A stretch of 64,000 nucleotides of DNA, taken from NCBI RefSeq assembly GCF_017813355.1, contig NZ_JAGIYZ010000003.1:186001-250000 (forward strand), given 5' to 3'. Numbering within the stretch: position 1 is the stretch's first letter; every line of letters begins with the position of its first letter. Both the position numbers and the translations under genes were made by a program. Positions 42,322 through 50,939 of this stretch are shown in pieces. Origin of the DNA: Roseomonas nitratireducens. Lineage in GTDB: Bacteria; Pseudomonadota; Alphaproteobacteria; Acetobacterales; Acetobacteraceae. The notes below the pieces were generated by a model. That model had not been told where the DNA came from. It did no database searches and saw only the letters and a list, made by a program, of their open reading frames with translations.

Positions 42322-42365
42322 TGTCCATTTGGCTTGACAGTCGTGCGTGTCAGTCTAGGCTGACG
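42322..42365. promoter_or_regulatory. Paired PpsR boxes 8 bp apart at the bchC promoter
   Basis: Box 1, TGTCCATTTGGCTTGACA (42322-42339), is a perfect TGT-N12-ACA; box 2 (42348-42365) is TGT-N12-ACG. The 8-bp spacing is the arrangement known to let PpsR/CrtJ bind cooperatively at bchC in Rhodobacter. A -35 TTGACA (42334-42339) and a -10-like TAGGCT (42356-42361) with 16-bp spacing lie within the boxes. It is expected to drive bchCXYZ and, by read-through, puf. Confidence 0.75.
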
Positions 42366-42391
42366 ATTAACCAGTCAAGCGGGGGTCCTTC

Positions 42392-43330
42392 ATGGACACC
42401 ATCGCCGTCCTTCTGAAGGCGCCCGAGGATCTCGTCCTCAGTCGTCTGGCGCTGACGCCACCCGGCGACGAAGACATCGTCGTCGCGGTGGAGTGGAGCG
42501 GGATCAGCACCGGCACCGAGAGGTTGCTGTGGTCCGGCCGCATGCCGCATTTCCCCGGCATGGGGTACCCGCTGGTGCCCGGCTACGAGTCCGTCGGCCG
42601 CGTCATCGCCGCCGGTCCCCAGGCCTCCCGCCGCTGCGGCGAGCGCGTCTTCGTCCCCGGCGCGCGCTGCTTCGGCGATGTGCGCGGCCTGTTCGGCGGC
42701 GCTGCCGCGCGGCTCGTCGTGCCGTCGCGCCGCGCCATTCCCTTCGACGGCCTGCCCGGGCCGGAAGGCGTGCTGCTCGCGCTTGCCGCGACCGCCTGGC
42801 ACGCCATCGCCGCGCCGGGGGCGTCGCCGCCCGACCTGATCGTCGGACATGGCGTGCTCGGCCGCCTGCTCGCGCGCATCGCGGTGCTGCAGGGCGGCGC
42901 GCCGGTGGTGTGGGAACGCGATGCGAAGCGCCGCGAAGGCGCCGAGGGGTACGAGGTGATCGACCCCGACGGCGATCCGCGGCGCGACTACCGCAGCATC
43001 TACGATGTCAGCGGCGATGCCGGGATCCTCGACGCGCTCGTCCAGCGCCTCGCGCCCGGCGGCGAGATCGTGCTCGCCGGCTTCTACAGCGACCGGCTCT
43101 CCTTCTCCTTCCCGCCGGCCTTCATGCGCGAAGCCCGCTTCCGCGTGGCGGCCGAGTGGCAGGAGGCTGATCTCGTCGCGACGCGCGATGCGATCGCGAC
43201 CGGGCGGCTCGGGCTCGATGGCCTGGTCACGCATCGCGAAGCGGCCGAGCGCGCGCCGGAGGCCTACGCCCGTGCCTTCACCGACCCGTCCTGCCTGAAG
43301 ATGGTCCTCGACTGGAGAGAATGCGCATGA
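42392..43330 (+). CDS. bchC: 3-hydroxyethyl bacteriochlorophyllide a dehydrogenase
   Basis: A 312-residue medium-chain dehydrogenase-like enzyme that oxidises the 3-hydroxyethyl to the 3-acetyl group. ISTGTERLLWSGRMPHFPGMGYPLVPGYESVGRV and PDLIVGHGVLGRLLARIAVLQGG (nucleotide-binding) are visible, and the end PSCLKMVLDWRECA is typical. It overlaps bchX by a few bases and is the promoter-proximal gene of bchCXYZ-puf. Confidence 0.95.
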   Translation: MDTIAVLLKAPEDLVLSRLALTPPGDEDIVVAVEWSGISTGTERLLWSGRMPHFPGMGYPLVPGYESVGRVIAAGPQASRRCGERVFVPGARCFGDVRGLFGGAAARLVVPSRRAIPFDGLPGPEGVLLALAATAWHAIAAPGASPPDLIVGHGVLGRLLARIAVLQGGAPVVWERDAKRREGAEGYEVIDPDGDPRRDYRSIYDVSGDAGILDALVQRLAPGGEIVLAGFYSDRLSFSFPPAFMREARFRVAAEWQEADLVATRDAIATGRLGLDGLVTHREAAERAPEAYARAFTDPSCLKMVLDWRECA

Positions 43331-44337
43331 ACGCTCCCACCGGATTCTCTCCCCCGCCCGGCAGCCAGGCTGCGTTGCTGCGCGCCGAGGCGTCCGTCCC
43401 GCTCGACCCGGTGCCGACCGGCGAGGCCAAGAAGCAGACGCAGGTCATCGCGATCTACGGCAAGGGCGGCATCGGCAAGTCCTTCACCCTCGCGAACCTC
43501 AGCTACATGATGGCGCAGCAGGGCAAGCGGGTGCTGCTGATCGGCTGCGACCCGAAATCCGACACGACGTCGCTGCTGTTCGGCGGGCGGTCCTGCCCGA
43601 CCATCATCGAGACCTCCTCGAAGAAGAAGCTCGCGGGCGAGCCGGTCGCGATCGGCGATGTCTGCTTCAAGCGCGACGGCGTCTTCGCGATGGAACTCGG
43701 CGGGCCGGAAGTGGGCCGCGGCTGCGGCGGGCGCGGCATCATCCACGGCTTCGAGCTGCTGGAGAAGCTGGGCTTCCACCAGTGGGACTTCGACTACGTG
43801 CTGCTGGACTTCCTGGGCGACGTGGTCTGCGGCGGCTTCGGCCTGCCGATCGCACGCGACATGTGCCAGAAGGTCATCGTCGTCGGCTCGAACGACCTGC
43901 AGTCGCTGTATGTCGCGAACAACGTCTGCTCGGCGGTCGAGTACTTCCGCAAGCTCGGCGGCAATGTCGGCGTCGCCGGCATGGTCATCAACAAGGATGA
44001 CGGCACGGGGGAGGCGCAGGCATTCGCATCCGCCGCCGGCATCCCGATCCTCGCCGCCATCCCGGCGAACGAGGATATCCGCCGCAAGAGCGCGAACTAC
44101 GAGATCGTCGGCCGGCCCGAGAGCGAATGGGGCCCGCTGTTCGCCGCCCTTGGCGTGCAGGTGGCCGAGGCGCCGCCGCTGCGCCCGAAGCCCCTGACGC
44201 AGGAGGAACTGCTCGGCCTGTTCAAGGGCGAGGCGGTCGGCCGCGGCCAGGTGCTGACGCCCGCGACGATGGAAGACATGTGCGCGGCCGAGGTCTTCGC
44301 CAAGCCGACCCTCGAAGTGGTCTACGAGGGGAGCTGA
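43327..44337 (+). CDS. bchX: Chlorophyllide a reductase iron-sulfur ATPase (COR X)
   Basis: A 336-residue NifH-like ATPase that feeds BchYZ. P-loop YGKGGIGKS, switch [12 protein letters not shown], cluster ligands C133 (GRGCGGRG) and C168 (DVVCGGF). GGAGAGA ends at 43320; 6 nt of spacing favours the ATG at 43327 (ATGA with the bchC stop) over the one at 43321. Confidence 0.95.
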   Translation: MNAPTGFSPPPGSQAALLRAEASVPLDPVPTGEAKKQTQVIAIYGKGGIGKSFTLANLSYMMAQQGKRVLLIGCDPKSDTTSLLFGGRSCPTIIETSSKKKLAGEPVAIGDVCFKRDGVFAMELGGPEVGRGCGGRGIIHGFELLEKLGFHQWDFDYVLLDFLGDVVCGGFGLPIARDMCQKVIVVGSNDLQSLYVANNVCSAVEYFRKLGGNVGVAGMVINKDDGTGEAQAFASAAGIPILAAIPANEDIRRKSANYEIVGRPESEWGPLFAALGVQVAEAPPLRPKPLTQEELLGLFKGEAVGRGQVLTPATMEDMCAAEVFAKPTLEVVYEGS

Positions 44338-44341
44338 GGCA

Positions 44342-45850
44342 ATGGACACGCTGCCCCCGACAGGTCCCGTCGCGTCCGACACCGGCTGCCATGGCGGCCG
44401 GGAGACGATGCTCGAGGCCGCGCGGGCGGCGGGGAAGGGGGAGGCGATGGAACGCCTCGCCGCCGACTATCCCAAGGGCCCGCACGACCAGCCGCAGAGC
44501 ATGTGCCCCGCCTTCGGGTCCCTGCGCGTCGGCCTGCGCATGAAGCGGGTCGCGACGATCCTGTCCGGCAGCGCCTGCTGCGTCTACGGCCTGACCTTCA
44601 CGAGCCACTTCTACGGCGCGAAGCGCAGCGTGGGCTACGTGCCCTTCAATTCCGAGACGCTCGTCACCGGCAAGCTGTTCGAGGACATCCGCGACGCGGT
44701 GCACGCGACGGCGAAGCCCGAGGACTACGACGCGGTCGTCATCACCAACCTCTGCGTGCCGACCGCCTCCGGCGTGCCGCTCGACCTCCTGCCCAAGGAG
44801 ATCAACGGCGTCCGCATCATCGGCATCGACGTGCCGGGCTTCGGCGTGCCGACGCATGCCGAGGCGAAGGACGTGCTGGCCGGCGCCATGCTGCGCTACG
44901 CCCGCGGTGAGGCCGAGGCCGGCCCGGTCGCCCGTCCGCGCAACGTGACCGAGGGCGAGCCGACCGTCGCGCTGATCGGCGAGATGTTCCCCGCCGACCC
45001 GCCGGGCATCGGCGCGCTGCTGGCGCCGATGGGCCTGTCGCTCGCGCCTTCCACGCCCTGCCGCGAATGGCGGGACCTCTACGCCGCGCTCGACTGCGTC
45101 GTCGCCGCCGCGGTGCATCCCTTCTACACCGCGAGCGTGCGCGAGTTCCGCGCCGCCGGCCGGCCCGTCGTGGGCTCCGGCCCGGTGGGCGTCGAGGGCA
45201 CGGCGGCCTGGCTGGACGCGATCGGTGCGGCGGCAGGCCTGCCGGCGTCGAAGGCCGATGCGGCGAAGCAGTGCTTCCTGCCTGCGATCGCGGCCGCGCT
45301 CGCGGGCAACCGGGTGAAGGCCCGCGTCACCGTCTCCGGCTACGAGGGTTCGGAACTGCTCGTCGCGCGGCTCCTGGTCGAGGCCGGCGCGGAGGTGCCC
45401 TATGTCGGCACCGCCTGCCCGCGCACCGAATGGAGCGCCGCCGATCGCGAATGGCTCGAGGCGCGCGGGGTGCACGTGCAGTACCGCGCCTCGCTCGAGC
45501 AGGATCTCGCGGCCATGAAGGACGCGAACCCGGACCTCGCGCTCGGCACCACGCCGCTCGTCCAGAAGGCGAAGGAACTCGGCATCCCCGCGCTGTACTT
45601 CACCAACATGGTGAGCGCCCGACCGCTGTTCGGGCCGGCCGGCGCGGCCTCGCTCGCCGGCATCGTCGCCGCGCAGACCGGCCAGGCGGAACGGATGAAG
45701 CGGATGGTCGGCTTCTTCCAGGGCGTCGGCACGCCGGATGGCGCGGGCTACGGCTTCCGCGACAAGCCGTCGGATCCGCCGGGCTTCCGCGAGCGGCAGC
45801 GCAAGATCCGCGCCGCGAAGGCCAAGGCCGAAGAAGCGGTGGGGACCTGA
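44342..45850 (+). CDS. bchY: Chlorophyllide a reductase subunit Y
   Basis: A 502-residue NifD-like subunit of COR, which reduces ring B (C7=C8) of chlorophyllide a. Cys ligands are expected in [30 protein letters not shown] and [11 protein letters not shown], all present. It starts 4 nt after bchX and ends just before bchZ. Confidence 0.95.
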   Translation: MDTLPPTGPVASDTGCHGGRETMLEAARAAGKGEAMERLAADYPKGPHDQPQSMCPAFGSLRVGLRMKRVATILSGSACCVYGLTFTSHFYGAKRSVGYVPFNSETLVTGKLFEDIRDAVHATAKPEDYDAVVITNLCVPTASGVPLDLLPKEINGVRIIGIDVPGFGVPTHAEAKDVLAGAMLRYARGEAEAGPVARPRNVTEGEPTVALIGEMFPADPPGIGALLAPMGLSLAPSTPCREWRDLYAALDCVVAAAVHPFYTASVREFRAAGRPVVGSGPVGVEGTAAWLDAIGAAAGLPASKADAAKQCFLPAIAAALAGNRVKARVTVSGYEGSELLVARLLVEAGAEVPYVGTACPRTEWSAADREWLEARGVHVQYRASLEQDLAAMKDANPDLALGTTPLVQKAKELGIPALYFTNMVSARPLFGPAGAASLAGIVAAQTGQAERMKRMVGFFQGVGTPDGAGYGFRDKPSDPPGFRERQRKIRAAKAKAEEAVGT

Positions 45851-45852
45851 CG

Positions 45853-47292
45853 ATGCTCGTCCTCGATCATGACCGGGCAGGGGGCTACTGGGGCGCCGTC
45901 TACGCCTTCTCGGCCGTGCGCGGGCTGCGCGTGGTCATCGACGGCCCCGTGGGCTGCGAGAACCTGCCGGTCACCGCCGTGCTGCACTACACGGACGCGC
46001 TGCCGCCGCACGAATTGCCGATCGTCGTGACGGGCCTCGATGAGGACGCGCTGTCCCAGAGCGGCACCGAGGGGCTGATGAAGCGCGCCGCGGGAACGCA
46101 GGACCCGGACCTGCCCGCGGTCGTCGTCACCGGCTCGATCGCCGAGATGATCGGCGGCGGTGTGACGCCGCAGGGGTCGAACCTGCAGCGCTTCATCCCG
46201 CGCACCATCGACGAGGACCAGTGGCAGGCCGCGGACCGCGCCATCAACTGGCTGTGGACCGAATTCGGCACCAAGCGCGGCAAGGTGAAGCCGCGCGTGC
46301 GCAAGGATGGCGAGAAGCCGCGCGTCAACATCATCGGGCCGATCTACGGCACCTTCAACATGCCCTCCGACCTCGCCGAGATCCGGCGCCTGGTGGAAGG
46401 CATCGGCTGCGAGATCAACCTGGTCTTCCCGCTCGGCAGCCATGTCGAGGACATCGCGAAGCTGCCCGACGCGGATGTGAACATCTGCATGTACCGGGAA
46501 TTCGGGCGCCGGCTGTGCGAGGAGCTCGACCGCCCCTACCTGATGGCGCCCTTCGGGATCTTCGCCACCACGAATTTCCTGCGCAAGCTCGGCGAGCTGA
46601 CGGGCATCGACCCCGAGCCCTTCATCGAGCGCGAGAAGCACACCACGATCAAGCCGATCTGGGACCTGTGGCGTTCCGTCACGCAGGACTTCTTCGCCAC
46701 CGCGTCCTTCGCGGTGTCGGCGACCGAGACCTACACGCGCGGCCTGACGCGCTTCCTCGGCGACGAGATGGGCGTGCCCTGCGCCTTTTCCTTCTCGCGC
46801 AAGCCAGGCGCGAAGCCCGACAACCAGGCGGTGCGGGAGGCCTTCCGCAAGACCCCGCCGCTGGTGCTGTTCGGGTCGTTCAACGAGCGGATGTACGCGC
46901 AGGAAGCGGGCTGCCGCGCCGCCTACATCCCGGCTTCCTTCCCTGGCGCGATCATCCGCCGCGCCACGGGCACGCCCTTCATGGGCTACGCCGGCGCGAC
47001 CTACATCGTGCAGGAATACTGCAACGCGCTGTTCGACGCGCTGTTCCACATCCTTCCGCTCGCCACCGAGATGGACAAGGTCGCGCCGACGCCGGCGCGC
47101 CCCGCGGAACGCTGGGATGCGGATGCCGCCGCGCTGCTCGACCGGGTGGTCGAGAGCGAACCCTTCCTTCTCAGGATCTCCGCCGCGAAGCGGCTGCGCG
47201 AGCGCGTCGAGCACGATGCGCGCGAGGCCGGCGAGGCGCGCGTCAGCGCCGCGCGCGTGGCGGAGAGCCTGGAACTGGAGGCCGCGACATGA
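45853..47292 (+). CDS. bchZ: Chlorophyllide a reductase subunit Z
   Basis: A 479-residue NifK-like subunit partner of BchY. It has [53 protein letters not shown] at the N-terminus and the C-terminal PCP-reductase-like helix region ([20 protein letters not shown]). The ATG at 45853 follows the bchY stop closely. It is followed by 136 bp with no pufQ before pufB. Confidence 0.95.
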   Translation: MLVLDHDRAGGYWGAVYAFSAVRGLRVVIDGPVGCENLPVTAVLHYTDALPPHELPIVVTGLDEDALSQSGTEGLMKRAAGTQDPDLPAVVVTGSIAEMIGGGVTPQGSNLQRFIPRTIDEDQWQAADRAINWLWTEFGTKRGKVKPRVRKDGEKPRVNIIGPIYGTFNMPSDLAEIRRLVEGIGCEINLVFPLGSHVEDIAKLPDADVNICMYREFGRRLCEELDRPYLMAPFGIFATTNFLRKLGELTGIDPEPFIEREKHTTIKPIWDLWRSVTQDFFATASFAVSATETYTRGLTRFLGDEMGVPCAFSFSRKPGAKPDNQAVREAFRKTPPLVLFGSFNERMYAQEAGCRAAYIPASFPGAIIRRATGTPFMGYAGATYIVQEYCNALFDALFHILPLATEMDKVAPTPARPAERWDADAAALLDRVVESEPFLLRISAAKRLRERVEHDAREAGEARVSAARVAESLELEAAT

Positions 47293-47342
47293 CGCGGTCC
47301 CCGATATCGCGCGCGTCCCGCGGGATGCGCGCCATCAGTCGG

Positions 47343-47367
47343 CTTCGGTGGCGGTCAACCGCCGAAG
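47343..47367 (+). repeat. Stem-loop in the bchZ-pufB intergenic leader
   Basis: CTTCGGTGG, a 7-nt loop, CCGCCGAAG: a 9-bp stem with one G-T pair. AACCGCCGAA recurs as a direct repeat about 40 nt downstream (near 47397). It sits 62 nt before pufB and may shape the 5' end of a processed puf transcript; there is no T-run, so it is not a convincing terminator. Confidence 0.5.
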
Positions 47368-47428
47368 CGATCCCAGCCGCGCGGGAACTGCGCGGTAACC
47401 GCCGAAAGGCGACTGTGGAGGTCTCCCA

Positions 47429-47605
47429 ATGGCCGAAGCACGTACGCGTCTGACGGAGGAGCAGGCCCGAGAGGTCCATTCCCTGGTTGTCCAGGGTTGG
47501 GTGTTCTCGGTCTTCGCCTCCATGGGCGCTCATATCCTCGTCTGGCTGTGGCGGCCGATGGTCTACACGGGCCAGATGGTCCCGCCCGACTGGCGCTTCT
47601 TCTGA
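47429..47605 (+). CDS. pufB: Light-harvesting complex 1 beta chain
   Basis: A 58-residue single-helix antenna polypeptide, too short for typical ORF calling. RLTEEQAREVHSLVVQGW is the beta-chain N-terminal block; H35 in SMGAHILVWLWRPM is the axial ligand of bacteriochlorophyll, and H17 is the second conserved His. GGAGG lies 8 nt before the ATG. After WRP the chain continues for about 15 residues (MVYTGQMVPPDWRFF), longer than classical LH1 beta chains that end soon after WRPW. Confidence 0.94.
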   Translation: MAEARTRLTEEQAREVHSLVVQGWVFSVFASMGAHILVWLWRPMVYTGQMVPPDWRFF

Positions 47606-47631
47606 AGCCGAACCGGAAAGGATCATAGCTC

Positions 47632-47811
47632 ATGCATAAGATCTGGATGGTCATCGACGCACGCCGCGTGGGGTTCCTCGGCGCGGCTGGCGTGGTGGCG
47701 GTTGCGGCGGTGATTCACTTCGCCGTCCTCAGCTCGCCGCGTTACTGCGACCACCTCGGCTGGTGCGCGACCACGCCGACCTTCGTCCCCGGCCAGCGCG
47801 TCGGGGGCTGA
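47632..47811 (+). CDS. pufA: Light-harvesting complex 1 alpha chain, with two C-terminal Cys
   Basis: A 59-residue single-helix antenna polypeptide. MHKIWMVIDARRVGFLGA is the alpha-chain start; H29 in VAAVIHFAVLSS ligates bacteriochlorophyll. After the helix, where LH1 alpha chains usually have RFNWL or RYNWL, it reads PRYCDHLGWCATTP, placing C39 and C45 in the periplasmic tail. AAAGGA precedes the ATG. It follows pufB by 26 nt. The gene is too short for standard ORF calling but unmistakable by position. Confidence 0.93.
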   Translation: MHKIWMVIDARRVGFLGAAGVVAVAAVIHFAVLSSPRYCDHLGWCATTPTFVPGQRVGG

Positions 47812-47843
47812 GGCCAGCGTACCGCGCCGCGCTGCGGCGGACT

Positions 47844-47871
47844 GGGCGAGGCCCCTGAAAGGGCCTCGCCC
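47844..47871 (+). terminator. pufA-pufL intercistronic stem-loop (mRNA stabiliser/partial terminator)
   Basis: GGGCGAGGCCC, loop CTGAAA, GGGCCTCGCCC: a perfect 11-bp stem without a T-run in the 122-bp gap between pufA and pufL. In Rhodobacter a hairpin in this position protects the pufBA segment from 3' decay and gives antenna transcripts in excess over reaction-centre transcripts; the same role is inferred. Confidence 0.8.
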
Positions 47872-47933
47872 GCACACCCGAAGGCCGAGACCGGACGGCG
47901 GGGACTTTCCTGCCCGAGGGAGGAGTAACAGCG

Positions 47934-48761
47934 ATGGCCATGCTCAGTTTCGAGCGGAAGTACCGCGTCCGCGGCGGCACCCTGATCGGGGGCGACCTGT
48001 TCGACTTCTGGATCGGGCCGTTCTGGGTCGGGTTCTTCGGCGTGACGACGGCGTTCTTCAGCTTCGTCGGTACCGCGTTGATCCTGATCGGCGCGGCAAA
48101 ACAGGGGACCTGGAACCCCTGGCTCATCAACATCGCACCGCCGGACCTCTCCTACGGGCTGAGGCTGGCGCCGATGTACGAGGGCGGGTTGTGGCAGATG
48201 ATCACCATCTGCGCGATCGGCGCCTTCGTATCCTGGGCACTGCGCCAGGCGGAGATCAGCCGAAAGCTCGGCATGGGATACCACATCCCCATCGCCTACA
48301 GCGTCGCGGTCTTCGCCTACATCACGCTCGTGGTGATCCGGCCCGTGCTCATGGGCGCCTGGGGGCACGGCTTCCCGTATGGGATCTGGAGCCACCTCGA
48401 TTGGGTGTCGAACGTCGGGTACCAGTACCTGCACTTCCACTACAACCCGGCGCACATGATCGCGGTGTCGTTCTTCTTCACCACGGTCCTCGCGCTGTCG
48501 CTGCACGGCGCGCTGGTGCTCTCCGCGCTCAACCCGCCGCCCGGCGAGCCGGTGAAGACGGCCGAGCACGAGAACACCTTCTTCCGCGACTTCATCGGCT
48601 ACTCGATCGGCACCCTCGGCATCCATCGCCTCGGGCTGTTCCTCGCGCTGTCGGCCGGGTTCTGGAGCGCGGTCTGCATTGTCATCAGCGGTCCCTTCTG
48701 GACGCGCGGCTGGCCGGAATGGTGGGGCTGGTGGCTCAACCTGCCGATCTGGCGGAACTGA
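47934..48761 (+). CDS. pufL: Reaction centre subunit L
   Basis: A 275-residue, five-helix protein that, with PufM, holds the special pair, bacteriopheophytins and quinones. [36 protein letters not shown] is the conserved start. His ligands lie in [30 protein letters not shown] (accessory and special-pair BChl) and the non-heme iron region [42 protein letters not shown] follows. A strong GGGAGGAG ribosome site precedes the ATG. Confidence 0.98.
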   Translation: MAMLSFERKYRVRGGTLIGGDLFDFWIGPFWVGFFGVTTAFFSFVGTALILIGAAKQGTWNPWLINIAPPDLSYGLRLAPMYEGGLWQMITICAIGAFVSWALRQAEISRKLGMGYHIPIAYSVAVFAYITLVVIRPVLMGAWGHGFPYGIWSHLDWVSNVGYQYLHFHYNPAHMIAVSFFFTTVLALSLHGALVLSALNPPPGEPVKTAEHENTFFRDFIGYSIGTLGIHRLGLFLALSAGFWSAVCIVISGPFWTRGWPEWWGWWLNLPIWRN

Positions 48762-48782
48762 CGGGAGGGGGAGACACACGCC

Positions 48783-49763
48783 ATGCCTGAATATCAGAAC
48801 ATCTTCACCCGGGTGCAGGTCCGCGGACCGGTACCCTACCCTGGGGTCCCGCTCGGCCCGGACAACGACGCGCGGGACGGCACGCCGACCTACGTGCACC
48901 TGTTCGGCAAGCTCGGCGACGCGCAGGTGGGGCCGATCTACCTCGGCTACACCGGCCTGCTCTCGATCCTCTTCGGCTTCATCGCCTTCGAGATCATCGG
49001 GCTCAACATGCTGGCCTCGGTGAACTGGGATCCGGTGCAGTTCATCCGCCAGCTCTTCTGGCTGGCGCTTGAGCCGCCGCCGCCCCAGTACGGGCTGCGC
49101 TTCCCGCCGATGCGCGAAGGCGGCTGGTGGCTGGTCGCCGGCTTTTTCCTGACGCTGTCCATGCTGCTGTGGTGGGTGCGCACCTACCGCCGGGCACGTG
49201 AACTCGGCATGGGCACGCATGTGGCCTGGGCCTTCGCGGCGGCGATCTGGCTCTACCTGGTGCTCGGCTTCATCCGCCCGATCGCCATGGGCTCCTGGAG
49301 CGAGGCTGTGCCCTTCGGCATCTTCCCGCACCTCGACTGGACCGCGGCCTTCTCCATCCGGTACGGGAACCTGTTCTACAACCCGTTCCACGCGCTCTCG
49401 ATCGTCTTCCTCTACGGGTCGACGCTCCTGTTCGCAATGCATGGCGCGACCATCCTCGCCCTCGGGCGGTATGGCGGCGAGCGCGAGATCGAGCTGACGC
49501 TCGACCGCGGCACGGCGGCGGAGCGCGGCGGCCTGTTCTGGCGCTGGTGCATGGGCTTCAACGCCAGCTTCGAGAGCATCCACCGTTGGGCCTGGTGGTT
49601 CGCGGTGCTCTGCCCGATCACGGGCGGGATCGGGATCCTCCTGACCGGCACCGTGGTCGACAACTGGTACCTCTGGGCGGTCGACCGGCACTTCGCACCC
49701 GCCTACCAGATGCCCTGGCCGCCGACGCCGGATCCGGCCGCCATGCAGGGAGCGGGTCGATGA
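48783..49763 (+). CDS. pufM: Reaction centre subunit M
   Basis: A 326-residue, five-helix partner of Puf[83 protein letters not shown] (special-pair and iron His) and [22 protein letters not shown] are diagnostic. The C-terminus is the longer type found when a cytochrome subunit is bound. Its stop overlaps pufC (ATGA). Confidence 0.98.
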   Translation: MPEYQNIFTRVQVRGPVPYPGVPLGPDNDARDGTPTYVHLFGKLGDAQVGPIYLGYTGLLSILFGFIAFEIIGLNMLASVNWDPVQFIRQLFWLALEPPPPQYGLRFPPMREGGWWLVAGFFLTLSMLLWWVRTYRRARELGMGTHVAWAFAAAIWLYLVLGFIRPIAMGSWSEAVPFGIFPHLDWTAAFSIRYGNLFYNPFHALSIVFLYGSTLLFAMHGATILALGRYGGEREIELTLDRGTAAERGGLFWRWCMGFNASFESIHRWAWWFAVLCPITGGIGILLTGTVVDNWYLWAVDRHFAPAYQMPWPPTPDPAAMQGAGR

Positions 49764-50848
49764 GCAACACCAACATCAAGATCGCGATCGCGGTCACAGG
49801 GCTGGTGCTGGCCGCGATCCTCGTGCCGACCTTCGAGCGGCCGCCGGTGGTCACCGATCAAGGTGGCTTCCGGGGCACCTCGATGGGCGCGGTGGTCAAC
49901 CCGCGGATCCGCGCCACGACGGTGGCGGCGAACCAGGCGCCGGCGGCGCCCGAGGCCGCCGACAACGACGGCGACCGCGTGAGCACGCTCTACCAGAACG
50001 TGCAGCTGCTGGGCGATCTCTCGAACGCCCAGTTCCTCCGCATCATGCAGGCGATGACGGAGTGGGTGGTGCCGCAGGAAGTGCGCGACGCCGGCAACGG
50101 CTGCGCCTACTGCCACAACATCGAGAACATGGCCTCGGACGAGGTCTACACGAAGGTGGTCTCGCGCCGGATGCTGCAGATGGTGCGCACCATCAACAAC
50201 CACCCGCATGTCGGCCAGAACGGCGTGACTTGCTATACCTGCCACCGCGGCCGGGCCGTTCCCGCCGAGGTGTGGTCAACCCTGCCCATGTCCCGTGCCG
50301 GCCTCCAGGCACCGACCGGGCAGAACCAGCCTTCGCGCGCGGCGGCCGGTGCCTCGCTCGCCCTCGACCCGTTCACGCCCTACCTGCTGCAGGACCGGCC
50401 GATCCGCGCGATCAGCCGCACCTCGCTGCCCGGCTACAACGACACCAGCATCCAGCAGACCGAGAGCACATACTCGCTGATGATGCACATGTCCGCGGGC
50501 CTCGGCGTGAACTGCACCTTCTGCCACAACAGCCGCTCCTTCGCGGAATGGGCGCAGAGCCCCCCGCAGCGGACTACCGCATGGCACGGCATCCGCATGG
50601 TGCGGGACGTGAACATGACCTACATCGAACCGCTCACGCCGCTGTGGCAGGCCAACCCGAACGGGCCGCCTGAGTCTCCGCGGCAGGTCCGGCTCGGCGC
50701 CATGGGCGATGCGCTCAAGGTGAACTGCGCGACATGCCATCGGGGCGTGAACCGTCCACTCAACGGTGCCCCGATGCTCCAGGACTATCCCGAGCTGCGC
50801 ACAATTCGCGATGGACCCGCCCGTTCGGCGGCCCTCGCTCCGCAGTAG
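49760..50848 (+). CDS. pufC: Reaction centre tetraheme cytochrome c subunit
   Basis: A 362-residue periplasmic donor to the special pair. Four CxxCH sites are present: CAYCH, CYTCH, CTFCH and CATCH; Met ligands precede them in helices such as [25 protein letters not shown] and GIRMVRDVN. The N-terminus has a hydrophobic segment ([18 protein letters not shown], about 6-24) but no Cys for a lipid anchor, so it is probably held by an uncleaved helix. It is the last puf gene before a strong terminator. No pufX is seen. Confidence 0.96.
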   Translation: MSNTNIKIAIAVTGLVLAAILVPTFERPPVVTDQGGFRGTSMGAVVNPRIRATTVAANQAPAAPEAADNDGDRVSTLYQNVQLLGDLSNAQFLRIMQAMTEWVVPQEVRDAGNGCAYCHNIENMASDEVYTKVVSRRMLQMVRTINNHPHVGQNGVTCYTCHRGRAVPAEVWSTLPMSRAGLQAPTGQNQPSRAAAGASLALDPFTPYLLQDRPIRAISRTSLPGYNDTSIQQTESTYSLMMHMSAGLGVNCTFCHNSRSFAEWAQSPPQRTTAWHGIRMVRDVNMTYIEPLTPLWQANPNGPPESPRQVRLGAMGDALKVNCATCHRGVNRPLNGAPMLQDYPELRTIRDGPARSAALAPQ

Positions 50849-50891
50849 TGACGGCGGCGGCGCCACTCCCCGGTCGCCGCCGGGGATAGAT

Positions 50892-50928
50892 GGGGGAGCG
50901 GCTCGTCCGCTCCCCCCTTTTTCTTTCT
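50892..50928 (+). terminator. Strong intrinsic terminator after pufC
   Basis: GGGGGAGCGG, loop CTCGT, CCGCTCCCCC, then C-TTTTTCTTTCT: a perfect 10-bp GC stem followed by a long T-run. It should end the bchCXYZ-pufBALMC transcript. Since crtI starts 12 nt later, crtI needs either read-through or a promoter inside the pufC end. Confidence 0.9.
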
Positions 50929-50939
50929 GGGAGCCCGAG

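Noticed and set aside
47289..47453. 54-codon frame overlapping the bchZ stop, in the pufQ position
   Set aside because: It continues a shadow frame of bchZ, runs into pufB, has no membrane helix and no separate ribosome site; not called as a gene.
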